The notes below the pieces were generated by a model. The model searched no databases and had not been told where the DNA came from. It saw only the letters and a program-made list of their open reading frames with translations. Below are positions 56,429-64,000 of a stretch of DNA of 64,000 nucleotides, piece by piece. The stretch's first letter is position 1. Each line of letters begins with the position of its first letter. The position numbers and the translations under genes are program-made. This DNA comes from Basidiobolus meristosporus CBS 931.73 (Eukaryota; Basidiobolomycota; Basidiobolomycetes; Basidiobolales; Basidiobolaceae). The DNA is taken from contig MCFE01000022.1 in the NCBI GenBank assembly GCA_002104905.1, positions 1 through 64,000 of the forward strand, in the 5' to 3' direction.

Positions 56429-57550
56429 TTAGCTGATTGAGCTAGCTTGAGGATAAGTGCCGCATGAAGTACGTGTTTTTTTGAGATTCTGTGAGTTGAA
56501 CGGTTCGCTGGAGGTTCGTTTCAGTGAAGATTCAATTTCATTTTCCGGCTCGGTCGGGCTCCACACCAAAGATTCACCAATCCGTCCGCTGCTTAGAGGA
56601 GAATGGTCCAAGAATCTTGAATCGTTGATTTCGATGTTGGACTCAGGGATCCTTTCTGGCTTCGCCCTGCTGCTGATTGTTTTCAACTCTCTTATTATGG
56701 ACTCTTCGAGTGGGTCCGGATGGAGCCGGCTATTCATCTCAGATATAGCTGAGTGAATATCCTGCGTCACAACATGAGAGTAGAAGGCCCGAGTGCTAAC
56801 TCTATACGCCTCCAGCTCGCCATGAGGAGTTTTCTTTTTACTCTGAGGTTCGTCCGAACGATATATGACCAGTCCTACTAGATCTTGAAAGAAGCGGAAG
56901 CAGTCGGAGGTGATCCGGCTGGAAAAGTCGTCTACGTTGAGATCTAGGTGGAGGAGAAAGTTTACGTGAGTCCTGGTGGACCGAATGTCGAACGTTGACT
57001 TGAACTACCTACCTGAGGTTAGATGAAGGTAACTTGCCGAAATCACCTTTAGAATAGCGCTGTGAAAGGTTTCAAAGTAGGCGTCAGCGATTTGGTTAAA
57101 TGAACAGTCGGACAGGGCTTCGTTGCCAGGGTTCTAGTAGAAATACAATGAATTTGGTGTCTTGTGAGCAAACCCTACTGGCTCATCTTACCGAAAACCA
57201 GCCTAAAACCGTTTGACCTTGAAAATTTATCAGCCTGGATATAGTGCTGATAAGATCCTTGTTGCTGGAGGTGTAACAAGTAAATCCCTAGATGATTCAA
57301 TAAACTTAACCGGCGGAACAGCCAGGAAGGTGCAGTTCAGCGGATCGAGTACCTTAACATGCAGCACCAACCCCTTTCCAAAACATTCTTCTCGCACACC
57401 ATATAATATGCCTTGATTAGGGCCTTGGCCTAAATCGGAATGCAGCCGAATGAAAATGTCTATTGTGACAAAGGTCTGAGATGAGGGCTATTATCTGAAA
57501 TAGGCGTACTCGTGCGTACCTTTGGGAATGTGTAATACAGGTGGCGTCAT
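56429..57550 (-). CDS. MPN-domain protein, Abraxas/FAM175-like
   Basis: Exons 57550-57520, 57459-57353, 57287-57192, 57133-57047 and 57004-56429 are GT-AG and in phase. The product starts MTPPVLHIPKDIFIRLHSDL. The segment LGQGPNQGILYGVREE, then FTCYTSSNKDLISTISRL and VLGWFSNPG, follows the order of the Abraxas/FAM175 MPN(-) domain (a GFLLGE-like strand, then a FYNSSGE-like loop, then VVGWYKFRR). No JAMM metal ligands are seen. In animals Abraxas scaffolds BRCC36 in BRCA1-A and BRISC. The start is tentative and a further upstream exon is possible. Downstream parts are Ser-rich. Other MPN families (eIF3f/h, CSN6) are alternatives. Confidence 0.4.
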
Positions 57551-57870
57551 ATGAACTAGATCTTGGGTTGTGTGAAGGGATAGAAGTATGGCCAGCTTTC
57601 AAGACGTTTTCAATAAAGGACGTCACGAAAAGATACTGTCATCTGAAAAGTTGGATAAATACCAATGGATTTTAAGCTTGTTGAAATTTCGGATTAAGTT
57701 TAGCCTCTCAGATCCCCAAAATCGGCGGATTGAGCTCATGGAAGCATGCGGTTGAGGAGAGCTTCAAATCCCCACTCACTTTCATCTCATCCTCAGGATT
57801 TGAAAGAATCCACTCTGACAAGAGCCAATTCAACACAATACCATCATGATACGATGTAAGATTAAGATAC
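57551..57870. other. Intergenic
   Basis: No supported gene is seen, although the 5' end of the MPN gene may extend into this stretch. Confidence 0.35.
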
Positions 57871-57876
57871 TTTATT
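57871..57876 (-). terminator. Poly(A) signal of Gly/Arg/Tyr repeat gene
   Basis: TTTATT on the + strand (AATAAA on the coding strand) lies about 105 nt after the stop at 57980. Confidence 0.45.
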
Positions 57877-57979
57877 TGGGTCTGCTCAAATGGAGGAAAC
57901 CGGGGGTACGTTAAACGGAGTAAATTTTTGTGGGGAGATCTTTTACAATCTTACGGTTATAGTTCATGTAACTATACTC

Positions 57980-59290
57980 CTATTCCATATCTTCGTCGTA
58001 GTTCTTGTTGCCACGACCGTATCTTTGGCCCATGTTTCTACGACGACCATATTGCATGTCCTCATCGTAGCTCATGTTTCCACGACGACCATATTTCATG
58101 TCTTCGTCGTAGTCCATGTTCCCACGACGACCGTACTCCATGTCTTCATCATAATTCATATTGCCACGACCATATCTCTGGCCCATGTTTCTGCGACGAC
58201 CATACTCCATGTCCTCATCGTAGTCCATGTTTCCACGGCCGTATCTCTGGCCCATGTGTCTGCGACGGCCATACTCCATGTCTTCGTCGTAATTCATATT
58301 GCCACGACCATATCTCTGGCCCATGTTTCTGCGACGACCATACTCCATATCATCATCGTAGCTCATGTTACCGCGGCCATATCTTTGGCCCATATTTCCA
58401 CGACGACCGTACTCCATATCCTCGTCGTAGTTCATGTTGCCACGGCCATATCTCTGGCCCATGTTTCCGCGACGGCCATACTCCATATCTTCGTCATAGT
58501 TCATGTTACCGCGACCATATCTTTGACCCATATTTCTACGACGACCGTATTCCATATCCTCGTCGTAGTTCATGTTTCCACGGCCATATCTTTGGCCCAT
58601 ATTTCCATGACGACCGTACTCCATGCCTTCATCGTAGTTCATGTTACCACGGTCATATCTCTGGCCCATGTTTCTACGACGGCCATACTCCATGTCTTCG
58701 TCATAGTTCATATTGCCACGACCATATTTTTGGCCCATATTTCCATGACGACCATACTCCATGTCTTCGTCGTAGTTCATATTGCCATGGCCCATGTTTC
58801 TGTGGCGACCATATTCCAGGTCTTCATTGTTGTTCAAGTTACCGCGACCGTATTCCATGCCTTCATTGCGCTTCATACCGCCACGACCATATCTTTGGCC
58901 CATGTGTCCGTGACGATCATACTCCAAGTCTTCATCATAGCTCATGTTGCCACGGCTCATGTTCCTACGACGTCCGTACTCCATGCCTTCATCGTAGTTC
59001 ATGTTACCGCGACCGTATCTTTGGCTCATGTTTCCATGGCGACCATACTCCATGTCTTCGTCGTAATTCATGTTCCCGTGACCGTATCTTTGGCCCATGT
59101 TTCTGCGACGACCGTATCCCATATCGTTATCGTAGTTCATGTTGCCGCGGCTGGAATCCATGTCTTCACCAAAGTTCATATTACCACGGCCATATCTTTG
59201 ACCCATATTTCTACGGCGACCAAATTCCATTTCCTCGTTATTCATTCCGTTGCGACGGCTGGTGGGGACTTGCTCATGTTGGCGGTTCAT
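57980..59290 (-). CDS. Gly/Arg/Tyr/Asn repeat protein (YGRRRNMGQRYGRGNMNYDEDME units)
   Basis: 436 residues from the ATG at 59290; the longer frame to 59392 includes the TATA region and is rejected. After a ~20-residue leader without a signal peptide, nearly the whole protein is about 17 tandem units of 23 residues, or shortened 13-14-residue versions. A basic RGRG-like half alternates with an acidic NYDEDME half. Each unit supplies Arg-Gly, Tyr and Asn, a composition typical of low-complexity RNA-binding or phase-separating proteins and of hydrophilic stress proteins. No globular domain is present. Both + strand frames are also open because the unit is a multiple of three, so they are shadows. 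A TATA box is correctly placed. Confidence 0.7.
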   Translation of the reverse strand: MNRQHEQVPTSRRNGMNNEEMEFGRRRNMGQRYGRGNMNFGEDMDSSRGNMNYDNDMGYGRRRNMGQRYGHGNMNYDEDMEYGRHGNMSQRYGRGNMNYDEGMEYGRRRNMSRGNMSYDEDLEYDRHGHMGQRYGRGGMKRNEGMEYGRGNLNNNEDLEYGRHRNMGHGNMNYDEDMEYGRHGNMGQKYGRGNMNYDEDMEYGRRRNMGQRYDRGNMNYDEGMEYGRHGNMGQRYGRGNMNYDEDMEYGRRRNMGQRYGRGNMNYDEDMEYGRRGNMGQRYGRGNMNYDEDMEYGRRGNMGQRYGRGNMSYDDDMEYGRRRNMGQRYGRGNMNYDEDMEYGRRRHMGQRYGRGNMDYDEDMEYGRRRNMGQRYGRGNMNYDEDMEYGRRGNMDYDEDMKYGRRGNMSYDEDMQYGRRRNMGQRYGRGNKNYDEDME

Positions 59291-59347
59291 GCTGTAAATA
59301 AAGGCTAGATTGCTTGGTAGTGCTGAAGCGTAGAGACAAGCGGCGGC

Positions 59348-59356
59348 TTTTATATA
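59348..59356 (-). promoter_or_regulatory. TATA box of Gly/Arg/Tyr repeat gene
   Basis: TATATAAAA on the minus strand lies 58-66 nt upstream of the ATG at 59290. Its position supports that start over the longer frame. Confidence 0.65.
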
Positions 59357-60170
59357 AACCTTGGAAGCATCGCAGCCAACGACCATGATCAAAATACAAT
59401 CTCCATTCTTGATTACTGTCGCCTGTTAGCGCGGTGGCTTGGCACATATCGCTATAATACGCGATTGTGTGTGCAACCAGCACTACCAGGAAATGGATCA
59501 TATCGCATGGGCATTAACCCCATTGTCGACCATATTATCATTTGGGCCGTAGTGGCCCTATTAAAATCCTCATGATACTTGGATATACTCGCTCCATGAC
59601 GCAAGTTTACGATGATTCTAAGCTGGAATGGCCAATGGAAGCCAGTAGATTGTCACATTGGGAGCGGGCATGTGCTATTCGACCTTTGAAAATACAAGAT
59701 CCACCCTCACGCACCATAATGCGACATCACTCGTAGTGTTCACGACGCTTACCATTTTAACGAGATCTAATCCGCCCTATGAAACCAACCAGTTTTGCAA
59801 GCATGTGCGAAGGATGATTTTGCGGTGGCTTGTATGGATGTGGAACTGATGAGGGACATACTTCACTGTGGCTGTAAAGCAGGGAGCAATGATTACCGCC
59901 TCCCCCAAACCGCTGATGAATAATACTGAGAAGATTGGAAGAATGGCATGATTTGCCGGACGAAGCAATCGTATTTAATTTCAAAGTCAACCAAGCCTCA
60001 CAAATTATATAATGAAAAGGAAATCCAAAGAATAATAACGAATCTTTCAAATATACATATCGCAACAGTTTGTTGGGGCAGATTCTCCAATGTGCCAGTG
60101 GATTCTAACAATACTCCATCAATAGTTTCCCCAGGGTCTAACGACTCGAATTGAGCAACAGAGCTGAAAA
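59357..60170. other. Intergenic
   Basis: No gene was recognised. The open frames are short and lack protein-like composition. Confidence 0.45.
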
Positions 60171-63100
60171 TTATTGTACATATTTACGGAGCGCAAAGCA
60201 AAGGGTGCTGATGGATTGAAAGCCTTGAGGGGAGGTCTTTCGAACGATATCCCGCACTGTCGAGTCCCTAGAAAGATCACCACAGATTAGCATGTTAATT
60301 GAAAATCGAATCGAATACAATGGTGTTACATACTTGAATGCTCCGTACACAGGCTCAAAGTTCCAATCCAGACTGCCCAGGTTATTAAGATCAACATTCA
60401 TCTTGAGGAAAAATTTGGTTTTGGAGTCGGGCCCAAAGAATAATGCGCTAACGTCAAAGTGTCCCTGTTGATCCATAGAGAGATCCAAAGGAAGCTTGTA
60501 TCGAATGGCAACCACGTCTCTTTCGAAGGCTTTGAAAGAATGATAGCGAGAGGCAATGATGCTTGCGACCTCACTGAAAGTGGGGGCTACGGAGGAGCCT
60601 TCGTATGCCTTCTGAATCTGGAAGCGGATCCATGCGAGGCAGAGCTCGTTTAAATCACCGTGGGCACTCGTCTCGTTTGACACAAAAGCCAAGTCTATAG
60701 CCTCCCAGCGCTTGGTTGGCAGCAACTCGACGTTCACGGAGACCTGAAGGGCGCCATCATATATGAAGGTGTTGTTCTGTGCAGATACGTGAACCGGCTT
60801 CCAACAAAGCAATGCTTCCAACAGACTGTGCTCCTCTTGAATCGAGACAAGATCCTCTTCGGAGCAGAACTTCAGATCCTCAAATGCGGATTTGGCTTGC
60901 TCAATAGCCTCAACCAAGTTCCCCTTTTGATTCTCCAACTCGCGAAGTTTCGCTAGGAGTTTTTCCTCTTCACTTGCAATCTCGCTTTGCTCTTTTCGGA
61001 AGATATCCAATTGCGTGTTCTGCTCGGCAATCGCCTCACGAAGGTTCTCCAATTGCTCCAGCTGGTCTTTAAGCTCTGATTGCTGCAACTCCTCTTCATG
61101 CTGCACTTTCTTGGTCAGAGAATCGGAGTATGCTTGAATCTTGGTAAGCATACCCTGGACCTGCTCTTTGAATTGAGCCACTTGCTTGGAATCGGTCTTT
61201 AAACTCTCCAAAGTCTCCTTGAGCTTGGTGATGACTGGGCTGAGTAGCTTTTCACGCCAGTTATACCACATATACTTGGTTGTGAGGTCAGAATGTTGTT
61301 TCAACACATTGAATTGGCCAGCAATTTCCCCACGAATCTCTTCTGAGCTCTCGTAGTACTCCTTCATCAAGGCCGAAGGCTCCGCGTTCAGCTCTCCCTC
61401 GATGATTTGAACAGCAGAAGCACCTTGCATGATGTTTTGCTTAAGCTCCTGACAGCAGAACTCCAGTAGCTGCAACTCTGAGAAAAGTACGGCACTTGTC
61501 TGGACATAATCAACTGTTGAAGGAGCCTTATCGTCGATCTCGAGAGGGGTGCCATCCTCTTCAGGAAGCTTGTGGTCTCTGAAGGACACCTCGATCAATC
61601 GAAGGAAACCCTCCACGTCGGTTGGCGTTGGCTTTTTGCTTTGCTCGTCGTAAGAAAACTCGGTTTCAGGAAGCTCTTGGTGTAAGATGTTTTCCTCAGT
61701 GTCATAGAATTGTGCACTACACATAGAATCATCCATGTTCACCTCAAACTGCTTCTCATCAAGGCCAACGCTCACGGTGGGTGGGGTGGGGGTCTTTTGG
61801 GCACGGAGAGCTGGTGATGCGTCCTGCTCGCCACCCTGCTTGGCAAGCGAACTAGGAGTCTTTACCTTGGCAAGTGAAGTGGGTGTTTCAATGGTTGAAT
61901 CAGGAGATCTCCTGTCTTGAGTGCTAGACAAGCGACGTTCCTGGGCAGTCGGTGTTGAGATGTCCATGGATATGTTGGAGCTATCGATATCATCGGGTGA
62001 TTTTGCATCCTCAAATTGCTGCGCCAGGTTTGCTCGCGAAGAGGCAGCTTCGGGTGTGGCGGGCCATCCCTTAGGACTAGCCGAAATGGGCGTGCTAGAA
62101 TCGATTTGATTCACAATCCCGCCCAAGCATTGCGTGAATTCCATTGGGATGGATTCGGTTTGGTCATCGTTGAGCTCTTTTCTGGGTTCTTCGGGTTTGT
62201 CCAGCACTTCATTTTGAATTCCCCCTACGCATTGAGTTAACTCCATGGGGAGTGACTCAGTTTGATCTTGCATCGATTGATCCAGAATAGTATCAGTTAC
62301 ATCAAAAGCAGCTTTACGTGGGGTGGACATGGAGGCTGATGGTGTCTCAGCTCCGGTGCTGATGCACTCGGTGATTTCCATGGTCATTTCTTCCGATGAC
62401 TCATCTAGATCTGGTGCTCCTTGCTGCTCAACAATTCCGCCAAGGCATTTGGTCTCATCCATAGGAAGAGACTCGGTAACATCCTCATTCCCGGATGGAA
62501 GAACGGTGTTTGATTTGCTGGGGGTGCCGTTGAATGGAATCTCTACAGTGTTGCCAGCCAGATCCATAGGCACACTTTCGGTTTCATCATCATCTAGCAA
62601 GCAGAATTAGCGCACAGGGACAAACGTGGGAGGGGATCTTCATAAGCTTACTTGGCTCGTCTGTGCGATCAAACATATCAAATGCCTTTTTCTGGGTTTC
62701 CTGTGAGTCTGACTTTCGCTCGCCTCCATATCCCCCGAATCCTCCAAACCCAACATCATGTACCAGAGGACGACTAGGGATACCCCAAGATACTGAAGAA
62801 GGAAAGTGGGTAATAGGATTGCTCAGTGCACTCTTTTTGGACTCTGATGAACTGATGTCGGCTTCTTCTTCAGCTACAGTACTCTTTATAGGGGTGTTGT
62901 TGCTGTTGGCTAATTCTTCGGGAGCTTGATAAAAAGGTTAGGAATTACCAACGCAGACCATTCATTGCGAAAGTACCTTGCTCGGCGGTGAAGCTTTCAC
63001 TCAAATCCATATCTGAGGTCTCTGGCTCAAATGCTGGATCCTCATTTTCTTTGTTTTCAGCGTCGTCACTAGAAGATGGTTCCTCTTGGGCTTCGGTGGA

Positions 63101-64000
63101 AGTTTGCACGGTGTTCTCCTTTTGCTCGTCTTCCTCTGCTTGGTCTGTTTCTTCGGAATTTTTCGACAGAGCAGCATCTTCATCATCAGCCGAGTCCTTG
63201 ACATGGACTTCGAAGCTGCGATCACTATGGTATTCATGTTACTAAGAAGGTTCACGAGTGTGTATCTTTAAAAGAATCGCGTACTGTGATTCAGAGCCAT
63301 TTTCCGAATGAAAGGATGTATCGGCCTCGGTGCTTCTGCTTTCATCCAACGACAGGCGCAAATCAAACGCATTGCTAAATAGCAGCATATTAGATCGCGT
63401 TACGAAAATATCGGAACAAGAGGCAAGTAGATACCTGGTGCGAGCAACCGATGATAGGTCAGGTATTTGAAACAAGCTTTCCCCAGTAGCTTTCTCATCA
63501 GGCATTTCGAATTCGGAAGGAAGGGAGAACAGTTGACCCTCCTGTTCCTCAACCTCATCCTCATCTGGGCTCTCTTCGATCCCTTCATTCTTCCAACCTT
63601 CATTTTCTCTATCAAAGAGTCTATTCCAAAGGGTGTAAGCTCAATAAACTTGCTGATGAGATCATCGTAGATGTTATCAGCTTACCTAACGTGAGCAGTG
63701 GCAGCAAAGCTTACTCTACGTCCCACCGCTTTCTTGATTCGTTTTCTTTGCTCGCTTGAATAAAAACATTAGAATCTGGCGAAAGGTGAGCAGTGGCAGG
63801 CAGTCTTATTACCTTGTGCTTGATTCCACAACAGTTTCGCGTTCATACTGACTGTTGGCTGAACTAGGCTCCAACTCTGTTTCCTCATTGCTTCTTAGAA
63901 TACTTCTAGCGGGTAGCTGAAGATAGGGTCAAGTTTAGTTTTGGTATATAATGCTGGCACGGTGTTGAAAGTTCCTTACTGTGATTCTTCTTTTTTTGGA
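60171..64000 (-). CDS. SPC105: Kinetochore scaffold Spc105/KNL1 (5' end beyond window)
   Basis: Nine exons were recovered: 64000-63980 (partial), 63916-63813, 63754-63686, 63620-63435, 63374-63285, 63224-62977, 62924-62652, 62593-60334 and 60267-60171, all in phase, for at least 1,108 residues. An N-terminal PP1-docking motif GRRVSFAATAHVRLFD is split by the intron at 63685-63621. The acidic region carries MELT-like repeats. A long coiled coil follows (~61,200-60,850), then a C-terminal globular part matching the Spc7 family RWD region. KNL1 joins microtubules, PP1 and Bub1/Bub3 checkpoint proteins at the outer kinetochore with the Mis12 and Ndc80 complexes. The last intron (66 nt) is free of stops, so unspliced reading looks open. 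Confidence 0.9.

Noticed and set aside
57890-59308. Two long + strand ORFs (472 and 457 codons) opposite the Gly/Arg/Tyr repeat gene
   Set aside because: They are shadows of a 69-bp repeat. The minus frame has a TATA box, ATG and poly(A) signal in the right places, while the plus frames give implausible Val/His/Thr or Cys/His/Arg polymers.
1-64000. CRISPR array, bacterial operon or riboswitch
   Set aside because: Repeats are coding tandem arrays without unique spacers, genes have spliceosomal introns and poly(A) signals, and no bacterial gene organisation is present.

Overview
The window looks like nuclear DNA of a non-Dikarya (early-diverging) fungus. Fungal signals are a PPZ-type Ser/Thr phosphatase, chitinase-type CBM19-like cysteine modules, serine/threonine-rich cell-wall proteins and an RVSF/MELT-type Spc105/KNL1. 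It also holds two genes that Dikarya are generally thought to have lost: a CPAP/SAS-4-like protein with a Tcp10_C (G-box) domain, and a probable Integrator subunit 10 homologue. Introns are short (about 51-88 nt), GT-AG, and often carry a CTAAC/CTAAT-like branch point. The exact lineage (a Basidiobolus-like fungus would fit) is inference.

Layout. 1-3700 is gene-poor and holds retroelement debris. 3756-16517 is one giant secreted repeat protein of about 4,200 codons, with cysteine modules at both ends and four classes of tandem repeat between them; five single-base frameshifts lie in the first repeat block. 16520-26660 is a transposon nest: an old Copia copy, a second Copia copy with 332-bp LTRs, and two solo LTRs with clean 5-bp target duplications. 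26677-29841 holds an exonuclease-like/Ycf45-like ATPase fusion and a C2H2 regulator.

31534-64000 is gene-dense, ordinary euchromatin: the CPAP-like gene, NBAS/Sec39 (ER tether), PPZ phosphatase, ribosomal protein uL6 (RPL9), kynureninase, the INTS10-like gene, PRPP synthetase, a tandem pair of acidic Cys-repeat GPI-type surface proteins, an HSL-type alpha/beta hydrolase, an Abraxas-like MPN gene with an adjoining coiled-coil ORF, a Gly/Arg/Tyr repeat protein, and most of Spc105/KNL1, which runs off the right edge.

The genes do not form one pathway. Shared themes are the cell surface (giant CBM protein, acidic pair), chromosome and microtubule machinery (KNL1, CPAP-like) and housekeeping. Spliced models were built by hand from splice signals and checked for phase consistency across every exon. 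Several ORFs begin at non-ATG codons when read naively, so starts given here are the first supportable ATG.
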